A stretch of 64,000 nt of DNA from JBEBVQ01 sp964527735 (GCA_964527735.1 CAZGPG010000005.1:117225-181224), one strand, 5' to 3'. Numbered from the stretch's first letter, positions 53,032-60,951 are shown. The notes: generated by a model from the letters alone, not told the origin. Numbers and translations: made by a program.

Positions 53032-53784
53032 CTATTGCTGTACCTGTAAGACAGACATCGTGTTAAACGCACCGTTGTTCAGCGGGGTAGCAGCTCCGTT
53101 GACCTCCTGGTAAAACAAAATGCCCATCACGGCGATGACCGGTAAGGCGCCGTCTTCCGGGATGCTGCAGGAAAGCGGCGGCAGCGTCAGCTGCTCCTTG
53201 TCCCAGGGCTGCAGCCCTGTCTGCGCACGTCCGGTTGTGTGGCCGGCAGATGCAAAATCCACCTCGGCTGCCGCAAAGACGATCCGGAAATGCGTCGCGC
53301 CCTGCGGCGCCTTGATCGCTTGTTCCGGAATAAACGGCGCCAGCGTCAGCGTGGCCGTGCCGGCAGCCCGGTCTATGACCACCGGTACCTGCCCGGCGAA
53401 GACAGTTTCGCGGGTGCTGCGGCCGTTGAACTCGAACCCCGTCAATATGCCGATATCCGCATCGGCCAGCCCGCGTTGGCCGCGGGGATGCACTGGGTCC
53501 GTTTTCAGCGCCTGGTGCAGGAGCCGTGTCATCCGTGCGGTCATGCGCCTGTCTGTAGCATTGTACACCTCCTGGTGAAACGCGCTGCGCATCAGCTTTG
53601 AGCCTTTCGCGGCCGTCCCGAACTCTGCGAGGTTTTCGCGGGTGCGGGCATAGGCCGGGGCATTCATAATGCGCTGTCTCGATACGCCGCCTTTGGCGCG
53701 TACCTGGTATCCTTCTGCCGTCTTGACGAAGGTCAGATTGCCGATCGTACCTTCTATGGGTATGATCCCTGATTGTTTTGCCAT
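53032..53784 (-). CDS. Conserved hypothetical protein of Bacteroidota
   Basis: This 250-residue soluble protein opens with AKQSGIIPIEGTIGNLTFVKTAEGYQVRAKGG and then TRENLAEFGTAAKGSKLMRSAF, a pattern I associate with a family of uncharacterised Bacteroidota proteins. No signal peptide, membrane segment or catalytic motif is evident. The last 100 residues contain beta-rich segments. It precedes the hydrolase gene by 18 bp on the minus strand, so they may form an operon. Function unknown. Confidence 0.65.
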   Translation of the reverse strand: MAKQSGIIPIEGTIGNLTFVKTAEGYQVRAKGGVSRQRIMNAPAYARTRENLAEFGTAAKGSKLMRSAFHQEVYNATDRRMTARMTRLLHQALKTDPVHPRGQRGLADADIGILTGFEFNGRSTRETVFAGQVPVVIDRAAGTATLTLAPFIPEQAIKAPQGATHFRIVFAAAEVDFASAGHTTGRAQTGLQPWDKEQLTLPPLSCSIPEDGALPVIAVMGILFYQEVNGAATPLNNGAFNTMSVLQVQQ

Positions 53785-54122
53785 GATCTTTGGTTTTTAA
53801 ATAGTGAAACAATAGCAACACCGTCCTGTCATAAGAGGCATTCCGGGCCCGGAACCGGCATACCGCGGAGGCCTCAGCACGGTATGCTTTGTTGCTGCGC
53901 TTACGGCAGAACGGGTGTTGCAGGTACAAAGTAAAATCAGGCAAAGGCTGGAAAAGGTGGCAGAGGGTACCGGTACCCCGGTGCAATAGTGGCGGGTAGT
54001 GGCTTGTGGCGATAAAAAAAATTTGTCACAAGTGCCGTCAGAAATCTTCCGGTGTTTGAAAATGGAACTTTGTTGAAATAATTCAAGCAGGAATAACTGA
54101 AGCCTTTGAGGGTATCAGGCCC

Positions 54123-54278
54123 AACCCCGGCGCGATGCACCGGGTTTTAGGTATATTAAAGGCTGAATAGCCTTTGAGGTGATGTAACAACGCCGCCCCG
54201 AAGGGGCAACATATACGCAACCCAACGCAGCGCGTTGGGCATAATCCGGTCAACACGCCAACACCGCCCTGAAAGGGC
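54123..54278. repeat. Cluster of four short palindromes
   Basis: Four small dyads lie in 156 bp: AACCCCGG...CCGGGTT (54123-54146), GCCCCGAAGGGGC (54195-54207), CCCAACGCAGCGCGTTGGG (54221-54239) and GCCCTGAAAGGGC (54266-54278). They resemble the small extragenic palindromes common in Bacteroidota genomes. The last two recur in part at 54628-54671. Confidence 0.6.
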
Positions 54279-54680
54279 AGCATATACACCCGAGTTCGGG
54301 ATAAGCACACGATACCTGTTTACATATGTTTCGAAGAAGAACGATCATATTTTCCCGTACACGAAACGATCAGACACCCCTCTCTATCTCCCCTCGAAGG
54401 GAGACGACCACGCTATTCCATCCCGGAAGTAATAGCTTAGAATGGTGCAGATGTCTATTTAGAATGGTTGACTATTACTTACACAGTTCCCTGCTGACAA
54501 ACAAGGGTACATGCAGGCATTGTCAAACGATATGCAGACAAAGCAGAACGGACTGATCGTCTCCCTTCGAGGGGAGATAGAGAGGGGTGTAATGTTTATC
54601 CCGAACTCATATTATACACAACGTACCGCGTTGGGCATAACACAGTCCCCCCAACATCGCCCTGAAAGGGCAGCATATAT
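54231..54680. repeat. Direct duplication flanking the 54374 element
   Basis: The block CGCGTTGGGCATAA...CGCCCTGAAAGGGCAGCATATA occurs at 54231-54286 and again at 54628-54679 with a few changes. Inside these two copies stand inverted GAGTTCGGGATAA (54292-54304) and TTATCCCGAACTC (54596-54608), and within those the 217-bp element. The arrangement is a nest of repeats around one insertion. Confidence 0.65.
54374..54590. mobile_element. MITE-like element with perfect 33-bp terminal inverted repeats
   Basis: The left end 54374-54406 (begins ACACCCCTCTCTATCTCCCC) is the exact reverse complement of the right end 54558-54590. The 151-bp interior has no convincing coding frame. The CTCCCNTCGAAGGGAGACGA core resembles the imperfect inverted repeat at 24122-24234. 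It is too small to carry a transposase and would depend on one elsewhere. Confidence 0.65.
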
Positions 54681-54719
54681 CACCATGTAGTTTAATCCCG
54701 GCTTAATTATCTTTATAAG

Positions 54720-55751
54720 ATGAAAAGCATAATCCCCCTTATCCTGTTCATCTGTCTGGCGCAAACGCTACCGGCACAACACACGGTTGAAAGCCTGATA
54801 CAAACCGGGGTAGCATTCCATGATGCGAAAGAATACGACAAAGCCATTAACACTTACAAGATTGCCCTCGAAATGGAGCCCAACTCTGCCATGATCAATT
54901 ATGAGATCGCACTGTCGTACCTCGAGGCGACAATGTATGATAGTGCCATCAAATACAGTGATAAGGTGATCAGCCTGAATAAGCAGTTTGTAGCGGATGC
55001 TTATATAGCCAAAGCTTCCAGTCTTGATTATGCCGGTAAGACCGATGAATCCATTCAGCTTCTGGAAAGTGCTATCCGGAAATTCAACCGGAACCACCTG
55101 ATGTATTATAACCTCGGATATAATTATGTAAGAAAAAAGGATTACAAAAAAGCAGAAACAGCACTTACGAACGCAATCAAAGTAAAACCGACGCACGCCG
55201 GCAGCCACCTGTTATTAGGTTCTGTTGCAGCGGAAGCGGGGGAGAAAGTCCCGAGCCTGCTCAGCCTGTACTATTTCCTGCTGCTGGAACCCGGTACCGA
55301 ACGGTCAAAAGCGGCTTATATGCTACTGCAGCGGCAGATGACGGGTAACGCCCAAGCAGATGCCGATGATCCCAATAAGATCAATGTTTTCTTCAACCCG
55401 GATGCCAGCTCCGATGAGGGATTCCGCTCCGCGGAACTGGTACTATCCCTGCTCTCTGCCTCCGCATTAACGGCAGAAAACAAAGAGAAAACACAAGAAG
55501 AACTATTCAGGGAGCATACAAAAATGTTCTTCGGGATATTGGGTGAATTAAAGAAAAAGAAAAACAAAGGCTTGGTGTGGGAAGGCTACATTCCGTTTTT
55601 TCATGCACTGTCCGAATCCGAACACCTGGAAACCTTTTGCCATTACATCAGCTATTCCATGAATCCCAGGTCTTCCGACTGGTTAATGAGCAACCAGGCC
55701 AGGCTAAAGAAATTTGGTGAATGGGCCGATAAAAACAACCTGAAGATATGA
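54720..55751 (+). CDS. Exported tetratricopeptide-repeat protein
   Basis: This 343-residue protein has a signal peptide (MKSIIPLILFICLAQTLPAQ) and four or so TPR units over residues 22-190 (for example GVAFHDAKEYDKAINTYKIALEMEPN and YNLGYNYVRKKDYKKAETALTNAIKVKP). The C-terminal 150 residues are helical and unrecognised. TPR domains bind partner proteins; the role is unknown. The stop overlaps the start of the MmcQ/YjbR gene by ATGA (55748-55751), which implies translational coupling. Confidence 0.8.
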   Translation: MKSIIPLILFICLAQTLPAQHTVESLIQTGVAFHDAKEYDKAINTYKIALEMEPNSAMINYEIALSYLEATMYDSAIKYSDKVISLNKQFVADAYIAKASSLDYAGKTDESIQLLESAIRKFNRNHLMYYNLGYNYVRKKDYKKAETALTNAIKVKPTHAGSHLLLGSVAAEAGEKVPSLLSLYYFLLLEPGTERSKAAYMLLQRQMTGNAQADADDPNKINVFFNPDASSDEGFRSAELVLSLLSASALTAENKEKTQEELFREHTKMFFGILGELKKKKNKGLVWEGYIPFFHALSESEHLETFCHYISYSMNPRSSDWLMSNQARLKKFGEWADKNNLKI

Positions 55752-56038
55752 CGCTGCAACAACTCAGATCATTTGTTCGCTCATTACCCGAAATCACCGA
55801 AGAGCCACACTTCGAAAAAACCTCATACCGCGTAAAGAAAAAGATCTTCGCCACCTACGACGAGAAGCGACACCGGGTGTGCGTGAAATTATCCGGGGCA
55901 GATCAGGATGTCTTTTCCATGATTTATAAATCTGCCATCTATCCCGTCCCGAATAAATGGGGCAAGCAGGGATGGACCTTTATCGAGCTGGGCAAGGCAG
56001 AACTTTTCCAATTGCGAATACACTGTATTCGCAATTGA
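55748..56038 (+). CDS. MmcQ/YjbR-family protein, C-terminally shortened
   Basis: This 96-residue protein has the CyaY-like DNA-binding fold markers of the family: LRSFVRSLPEITEEPHFEKTSYRVKKKIFATYD, VCVKLS, YPVPNKWGKQGWTFIELGKAE. Family members usually run to about 110-120 residues and end with a helix carrying APKKLA. Here the frame instead enters a 29-base palindrome at 56009 and stops at its far end (QLRIHCIRN). The last helix therefore seems to have been replaced by repeat sequence. Start overlaps the TPR gene by 4 bp. Confidence 0.75.
   Translation: MTLQQLRSFVRSLPEITEEPHFEKTSYRVKKKIFATYDEKRHRVCVKLSGADQDVFSMIYKSAIYPVPNKWGKQGWTFIELGKAELFQLRIHCIRN
56009..56037. repeat. 29-base palindrome at the 3' end of the MmcQ/YjbR gene
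   Basis: CAATTGCGAATACA at 56009-56022 and TGTATTCGCAATTG at 56024-56037 are perfect inverted copies around a single central C. The palindrome encodes the last residues of the upstream ORF and ends at its stop codon. It has no T-run and so is not a typical terminator. Confidence 0.75.
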
Positions 56039-56217
56039 GCTGGAGTCAATACAAATTACTTATAAGAATTGATAATCAAGATAAAATAGCGTTTTACATT
56101 GCTGAAACAGTAAAGAACAATTGGACTGTACGCCAATAAGGAGTTGGAGCATTTTGAGGGGAAAGATAATGCTGGATGAACGGAAAGGTTTCAAAGACGC
56201 CGTCGTTTTGAAACAAC

Positions 56218-56583
56218 CTACTTCGCATCCAAAATCTCAGCCGAAATGATCTTACCGTCTGTAGTGTCCAGGATAGCGAAACAGTTCGCTGTGATCCGGA
56301 CATTTTCCTCTGTCTGATATGTAAACTCTGATCGCACCTCGATCACGGAATCCATGGGAGTATATACAGTAAGTACATGTTCATAGCTTGCGGGGTTACT
56401 AAGCCGGCTTTTTACATAATCCACAACTACAGGCATGCTGCCATCCCGCTCATCATAAAATCGCTTGATCCGGCTATGGTATTGCTTCTCTTCCGGAGAA
56501 TCCCACCAGCCGGAGTTTCTGACAAGCACAAAGGCAAAAACCGAAGCAAGTAATGTCAGTGTGATGATCTGTATGGGGCGCAC
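56218..56583 (-). CDS. Hypothetical exported protein
   Basis: This 121-residue protein has an N-terminal hydrophobic anchor or signal (about 4-21) and a soluble domain with YVKSRLSNPASYEHV and VRSEFTYQTEENVRITANCFAILDTTDGKIISAEIL. This resembles small secreted or anchored Bacteroidota proteins with one alpha/beta domain; I do not know a function. It faces the gene at 56634 head to head across about 50 bp, which must hold both promoters. Confidence 0.6.
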   Translation of the reverse strand: MRPIQIITLTLLASVFAFVLVRNSGWWDSPEEKQYHSRIKRFYDERDGSMPVVVDYVKSRLSNPASYEHVLTVYTPMDSVIEVRSEFTYQTEENVRITANCFAILDTTDGKIISAEILDAK

Positions 56584-56633
56584 GAAAGTATATTTTGCTA
56601 AATTTACTCTTTACTAACTGTAAAACACTGGAC

Positions 56634-56987
56634 ATGAAATACGTTGTTGTATTTGTGACGATAATTGTTCTTGCATTGCTTGTGGGGGCTGTTTACTATG
56701 CTCAACGGAGGAAAGGCAAATTTTACCCGGTCGTAGTGCTCGCGTTTAATGCGTTATCGATAATTACACTAATTTTTGGTGTGCTATTTTCGTTGGCTTT
56801 AATGTTTCATTATGGAGCAATATTAGGAGAGAACGGAGGCCTGCTGTATTTACACGGCGATCGCATGATCGCAGGCATGATGCTTCTGCTATTTTCGTTT
56901 TTATTTTATTTTGGGTGCCAGGTGCTGGTTTATATCGCCCTAAATGTAAGTCGAAAGACAGGTTTTAACGAGAATGAGGAAAGTTAA
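56634..56987 (+). CDS. Hypothetical membrane protein
   Basis: This is a 117-residue protein from the ATG at 56634 (MKYVVVFVTIIVLALLVGAVYY). It has three membrane helices (about 2-23, 33-58, 80-105) and a short acidic tail. A longer in-frame start at 56595 would put a poorly hydrophobic stretch first and is less likely. I recognise no family. It is AT-richer than most of the window. Confidence 0.55.
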   Translation: MKYVVVFVTIIVLALLVGAVYYAQRRKGKFYPVVVLAFNALSIITLIFGVLFSLALMFHYGAILGENGGLLYLHGDRMIAGMMLLLFSFLFYFGCQVLVYIALNVSRKTGFNENEES

Positions 56988-56999
56988 CCAGATCAAAAT

Positions 57000-57125
57000 A
57001 TGATACGATATTCATACCTGGCTATTATTCTCTTGTTTTTTTCTTGTAGTCAATCAAATAACAGTGCCCGAGATTACGTGGATACAATGGTAACTACATT
57101 GCTATTTTCTGCTGGAGCAGGATAA
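57000..57125 (+). CDS. Small putative lipoprotein, possibly a fragment
   Basis: A 41-codon frame reads MIRYSYLAIILLFFSCSQSN and then about 21 further residues to TAA at 57123-57125. FFSC at 13-16 is a plausible lipobox for signal peptidase II. It begins 13 bp after the preceding gene stops. The mature part would be only about 26 residues, so it is likely the 5' end of a broken lipoprotein gene rather than a complete one. Confidence 0.4.
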   Translation: MIRYSYLAIILLFFSCSQSNNSARDYVDTMVTTLLFSAGAG

Positions 57126-57195
57126 TCTTCGGTTAATAAAGAAGGACAAATCAGAGGTTAAACGTACTCGCTTTGAAACTGGAGAAGAAGAGTAA

Positions 57196-57460
57196 ACTGG
57201 TTTTGCCATACTTTCGATTGCACTACATAGAAAGTATTGTCCACACCAGTATACGGAGATCGAGGCTGAGATCAACTCCATCCGCATGCAAAACGAAGCG
57301 CGGAAGAAAGGCCGGGATATGCTGGTGCTGGCAGATACTTTGGATAAAAAATTCAGACAGAACAGCTTACTTCGCTCAAGGTGATGGGAAAGCGGCTGCG
57401 GAGGATCTGGTGAACGGGATGTTTGGAGTGGTGGGAAAGATTATCGGAAGCATAATTTAG
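57196..57460 (+). pseudogene. Decayed paralog of the 58858 lipoprotein gene
   Basis: From 57196 an open frame without a start reads ...TEIEAEINSIRMQNEARKKG and then DTLDKKF before a TGA at 57382-57384. This matches IEIEVEINSLRMQNEARKKS...DTLDKQL of the gene at 58858-59312. After the stop, another frame continues with EDLVNGMFGVVGKIIGSII to 57460. Loss of start, frame change and internal stop make it a pseudogene. Confidence 0.65.
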
Positions 57461-57615
57461 TCACCAAACAGGTTACTTAAAGAATTACCCAGCGTATCAA
57501 AGGGGATAATCGCTGTAGATGCTCCCACTTGTCTGATAACATATATTTATACAGAAGGCACAAAAGTCTTTTTTCAGTGTTATTAGGACACCGGGAAAAT
57601 CAAGGTTTTTTTCTT

Positions 57616-57797
57616 TTTTGGAGAATCTTTCCAGTTTTTGGAAAATTTCGGATTTCAGAAAATCAACAAAAAAATTACGCTTTTGAAGAATTTTTCGATT
57701 TTTTAAAACATTGAAAAGCCTTGAAAAAACAGCAATTTCCTATCCCTTTGGAGAATTTTTTCAATTTTTGGAGAATTTTCGGATCCTTGAAAATCAG
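57616..57797. repeat. Diverged direct repeat, TTTGGAGAAT...CGGAT...GAAAATCA
   Basis: A unit of about 52 bp occurs at 57616-57668 and again at 57746-57797. Both read TTTGGAGAATnTTTCnAnTTTTTGG(A/G)(A/G)AATTTTCGGAT followed by a GAAAATCA. The units are 130 bp apart and have diverged by substitutions. No inverted ends or coding frame are seen. Confidence 0.6.
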
Positions 57798-57849
57798 CAG
57801 AATTTCCCCGGTTTTTAGAGAATCAATCACTACGATCAGCTTCAAAAAA

Positions 57850-57873
57850 ATTGCCACTCTTTTGAGTGGCAAT
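57850..57873. other. Hairpin ATTGCCACTC-TTTT-GAGTGGCAAT
   Basis: A perfect 10-bp stem with a TTTT loop stands at the end of the AT-rich repeat region. It is preceded by an A-run (CAAAAAAATTGCC), so it could act as a terminator on the minus strand. No T-run follows on the plus strand. Confidence 0.5.
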
Positions 57874-58283
57874 CGCGCATCTTAACACCAAGGCCAGAAA
57901 CCAATTTTTATTTTTAGTTTAAAGCCGGAAGGTCCTTTCTTAATTTCAAAATGAAAAAACATTTCTCATGAATTCAGAAAGTTTGTTTTGTTCCTGTCTC
58001 CATTCTATCAGTTTCAAGAGTCGGCAGGCTACTATTTTGTGCTGAAACCACACCAGGATCATAAAAGTAAACAATGTCTGAAGAATACGTTTTCTTATTT
58101 TTCAGACCGAGCCAGGGAGCTGTTCTTTTCGGCTGTGTGTGGCATATTGATGCGGGTATTGCATTATCCCAGGCTTTCGAGATCGGAAACCAACTTTTAC
58201 CAGCTTCAACTATGACTTTTCCCGGCAAGCGAGCGGCAGGATGATTGCCGGATGTGAAAATGTGAAGGACATCCTTTTTCAAT

Positions 58284-58739
58284 TTACCATATCGGGACAA
58301 AAAACCGGAGCAGCTCATAAACGGAAAGTGCCGCCCACACCAGCATAAAACTGAATTCCCTCGTGTGTACACTTTTCTTCCGGACGAGACAGAACAGGTA
58401 GAGCAGCACAGGGACGATCAGGAAATAGTGTAATTCCCGGACACCCGCCCAATGCTGTATTTTGAACATTAAACCGGCCATAAAGGTCAAGCCTAAAGTG
58501 GCTATGGCCACCCTTTCCGGAATACTGATGTTCCGCATGATCAGGGCATACTGGCTGGTCAGCAGCGACAGCAGCAGCAGGGAGCCGATACACAGCAGTA
58601 TGCCTGTGTTTGGAACCACCCATACGGATACGGCGGCGCCAAGCAGTCCCAGTGCAATGATTTTATGGAATACGCCTTTGTGGCGGAAAGACAGCACTGC
58701 TCCTGTTGCTGCGGTAAGGGAAAGTACGATATAAAGCAT
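58284..58739 (-). CDS. Hypothetical membrane protein
   Basis: This is a 151-residue protein from ATG 58739 (MLYIVLSLTAATGAVLSF) with five or so membrane helices and basic loops (IMRNISIPERVAIA, RKKSVHTREF). I recognise no family. A longer frame starts at 58802, but its first 21 residues are hydrophilic and span a 22-base palindrome that is better read as an operator. On the minus strand a second long frame (58372-57974) overlaps its 3' end out of frame and appears to be a shadow. Confidence 0.55.
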   Translation of the reverse strand: MLYIVLSLTAATGAVLSFRHKGVFHKIIALGLLGAAVSVWVVPNTGILLCIGSLLLLSLLTSQYALIMRNISIPERVAIATLGLTFMAGLMFKIQHWAGVRELHYFLIVPVLLYLFCLVRKKSVHTREFSFMLVWAALSVYELLRFFVPIW

Positions 58740-58775
58740 GGTCTGGTTATGTGTGCGGTAAGAATATTCTTTATC

Positions 58776-58797
58776 CGAAAATAAATATTTATTTTCG
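58776..58797. promoter_or_regulatory. 22-base perfect palindrome upstream of the 58739 gene
   Basis: CGAAAATAAATATTTATTTTCG is a perfect dyad 37-58 bp upstream of the chosen start codon. Its place and symmetry suggest a dimeric repressor or activator site; the protein is unknown. The alternative is that it lies inside the coding region if the 58802 start is used. Confidence 0.45.
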
Positions 58798-58857
58798 TAC
58801 AACCATCCAATCCCTTCACCATGAGATAACCTGGTTTATCCCTCAACCTGTTTGCTC

Positions 58858-59312
58858 ATGCATCTCTATTCTATACCTGCTGTTGTCGGAATTTACCGGT
58901 TACTGCCGTTGTTATTCTTCCTTGTGACTACCGGTTGCTGTGTTTCATGGACGGCGGCTTATGAAGCCGCGATAGACCACAGGTGACCACCGCCGCCAAG
59001 CTCACCAACCATTTGTATCTCGATATGCTAGAGGTTCCGGATACGGAGCGTACCTACGCCCATTTTGCACCACGCTATATAGAGATCGAAGTAGAGATCA
59101 ACTCGCTGCGGATGCAGAACGAAGCTCGGAAGAAAAGCGGGGATATACTCGAGCAGGTTGACACCCTGGATAAGCAGCTCCGAGAGTACAAGAACGCGCA
59201 CCGGCAGAAAGGGATACTTTCGCGGGGCGAGGCCGAGACCTTCAACGACTATATGCAAAGCTATTGGAAGACCCTGCTGCGTACAGAACGAAACCTCAAC
59301 CGAAAATCATAA
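58858..59312 (+). pseudogene. Lipoprotein gene broken by a frameshift
   Basis: An ATG at 58858 opens a frame with a lipoprotein signal (MHLYSIPAVVGIYRLLPLL then LVTTGCC, lipid cysteine near 25) that runs AAYEAAIDHR to a TGA at 58984. A second frame from 58983 continues without a gap in sense: VTTAAKLTNHLYLDMLEVPD, EINSLRMQNEARKKSGDILE, to a stop at 59310-59312. Restoring one base near 58983 would give one protein of about 150 residues. No slippery heptamer is seen, so mutation or a sequencing error is likelier than programmed frameshifting. The second part alone would lack an export signal. Confidence 0.65.
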
Positions 59313-59315
59313 CCT

Positions 59316-59468
59316 ATGCCTGTAGTCAACAATGAATTCATCGATGCCATCAGGGAAGTGGTGGGCACAACGGTAAGAAAGCACAAGCGGAAGATCTCCG
59401 ACGCAGTGGCGGAATATATGAATGCACCTGATTTCTCCACCACATTAGCAATAAAGCTTACAGTATAA
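59316..59468 (+). CDS. Small hypothetical protein, possibly truncated
   Basis: A 50-codon frame reads MPVVNNEFIDAIREVVGTTV and ends ...NAPDFSTTLAIKLTV. It begins 3 bp after the stop of the frameshifted lipoprotein gene, as an operon partner would. The first 42 residues are mostly helical and charged; the last eight look unrelated and the base composition shifts to AT-rich there, suggesting the original 3' end was replaced. I recognise no family. Confidence 0.35.
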   Translation: MPVVNNEFIDAIREVVGTTVRKHKRKISDAVAEYMNAPDFSTTLAIKLTV

Positions 59469-59505
59469 AATCTCATGCAGAATTTTTATCTTGGAAGAAA
59501 AAACC

Positions 59506-60951
59506 ATGCGAAAATATTTATATGGGGCAATGATATTGATATTAATCACAATAAATAACTTACATCTTTCTTTTGCCCAACGGATTGACTCTTCGCTTCT
59601 GATTGGAGTTACAACTCATAGCACTACTACTTATAGATACTCAACAGACGCTCCCGAAAACACCCAAACAATAGTAGAGATAGCAGACTCTACTATTGAT
59701 CTTTCCGCAGATACCATTAGGAAAGAAATATACATAAGTGGAAATCCCTTTGGATACACTAATGTAAAAACTGGAGTCAGGGAACTTGATCCTAATCCTG
59801 AATTTAGCTTTTTATTTCCAAATCTTCCAGTTTTTATGGATAAGAATGTGTATCTATTCGCATGTAGTCTTTTAGACTATTCTAATTTTTCCAGGATTAC
59901 ATTTAAAGATACTGTGAAAATTATATGCAATGTATTTAAAGGCACAGCCAATTTTGAGGAATGCAACTTTCAAAGCGATGTCGATTTAGGTTCTAATGAG
60001 TTTTATGGGGATGTCTACTTTTGGGGATCCCGATTTTTTTCGAACCTTAGTATCGAATCGTCATACTTTAGAAAAAGCGCCAGATTTGATGAAGCAAATT
60101 TTAAAAACTATCAACAAAAAAATAAACTCACCTTGAAAGGGATTCATGGTGATTCACTTGAAATTACTTTCACTGATGCAATTCTGCCCGATACTATAGA
60201 CTTATCGTATGTCAAGGGCCTTTACAAGCCAATAGATTTTACAAGTTGTAATTTCTCTAACCTTAAAGATCAGGAATACAGTATGTCAGATAAATTCTAC
60301 AAATATTTTCTACCTCGTAACTATGATAACAATAATTCATTTGTATATATAAACCTCTACAATTCGGATATTGTGTCCATAAAAATGGACTACTTAAATT
60401 TCAGATTATATTTTCCGGAAAGATTACCTAAAGATCAAATCATTTCTATTTATGAGACTTTGTTGAAACACTTTAGAGATAACGGACAACTTGAAAGTGC
60501 CAAAAAACTTGATATTGAATACCAATATTTCATAAGGGATAACGGCATCTGGGCATACGTTGCGGATTGGTGGTGGCGCTTCGGATATGAAAAAGACAGG
60601 GTTTTTGCTCATATAATAACGTTTATTGTGCTTTTTTCAATCATCACCTATATATTTATTGGATATTTACATGAAAAGGTGTACCCTTTAGAGGCTATAA
60701 ACTATCAAAATAGACAAGGCGCGAGAATAAAAATTGACCATCTACTGGAATTTTTCAGCTGGAATAGATTTTGGTTTTCATTCGTTTATACAACTACATT
60801 ATTCTTTGCCTTTTCAATAAAAATTGATCGGCTAAAATTCAAGCCCACATTAAAAAACATTGTAGCAATGTTATATGTTCTATTAATTTGTTCCCTTGGG
60901 CTTATTTGTATTGGTTATGTAGCCAATTTCATTTTGCAAAAAGATGTCTAA
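59506..60951 (+). CDS. Pentapeptide-repeat-like exported membrane protein
   Basis: This is a 481-residue protein from ATG 59506 (MRKYLYGAMILILITIN), preferred over the TTG at 59491 because it directly precedes the signal peptide. Residues about 110-200 carry degenerate pentapeptide repeats (FEECNFQSDVDLGSNEFYGDVYFW, SARFDEANF). After a helical segment, three membrane helices end the protein (about 370-395, 420-440, 455-480), one with FSWNRFWFSFVYTTTLFFAF. This layout recalls pentapeptide-repeat proteins with a two-helix channel-like C-terminus, but no selectivity filter is evident. The gene is markedly AT-rich, consistent with recent transfer. Role unknown. Confidence 0.65.
   Translation: MRKYLYGAMILILITINNLHLSFAQRIDSSLLIGVTTHSTTTYRYSTDAPENTQTIVEIADSTIDLSADTIRKEIYISGNPFGYTNVKTGVRELDPNPEFSFLFPNLPVFMDKNVYLFACSLLDYSNFSRITFKDTVKIICNVFKGTANFEECNFQSDVDLGSNEFYGDVYFWGSRFFSNLSIESSYFRKSARFDEANFKNYQQKNKLTLKGIHGDSLEITFTDAILPDTIDLSYVKGLYKPIDFTSCNFSNLKDQEYSMSDKFYKYFLPRNYDNNNSFVYINLYNSDIVSIKMDYLNFRLYFPERLPKDQIISIYETLLKHFRDNGQLESAKKLDIEYQYFIRDNGIWAYVADWWWRFGYEKDRVFAHIITFIVLFSIITYIFIGYLHEKVYPLEAINYQNRQGARIKIDHLLEFFSWNRFWFSFVYTTTLFFAFSIKIDRLKFKPTLKNIVAMLYVLLICSLGLICIGYVANFILQKDV

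Larger units (their letters stand above)
53785..54719. other. 935-bp repeat-rich intergenic region
   Basis: No gene is visible. The region holds several short palindromes, a direct duplication of a CGCGTTGGGCATAA...CGCCCTGAAAGGGC block, and a 217-bp inverted-repeat element, each listed separately. The promoter of the minus-strand gene at 53784 probably lies in the left 100 bp, and that of the TPR gene at 54720 in the right 40 bp; neither has a clear TAnnTTTG. Confidence 0.6.
57461..57973. other. AT-rich non-coding region
   Basis: About 510 bp without a supportable gene. It is strongly AT-rich with many A- and T-runs and contains a diverged direct repeat (57616-57797) and one hairpin (57850-57873). 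Base composition is unlike the rest of the window. Confidence 0.6.

Noticed and set aside
53063..53986. 307-codon open frame on the minus strand
   Set aside because: It overlaps the 250-residue conserved protein in another frame and is rich in Arg, Pro and His, typical of an out-of-frame reading.
53785..54719. CRISPR array in the repeat-rich gap
   Set aside because: The repeats are few, palindromic and unevenly spaced, with no regular repeat-spacer units and no cas genes in the window.
57974..58372. 132-codon minus-strand frame
   Set aside because: It overlaps the 3' end of the 58284-58739 gene in another frame and shows no domain, signal or coding-like composition.
58858..59312. Programmed ribosomal frameshift
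   Set aside because: No slippery heptamer or downstream structure is apparent at 58970-58990, and a decayed paralog nearby favours simple mutation.
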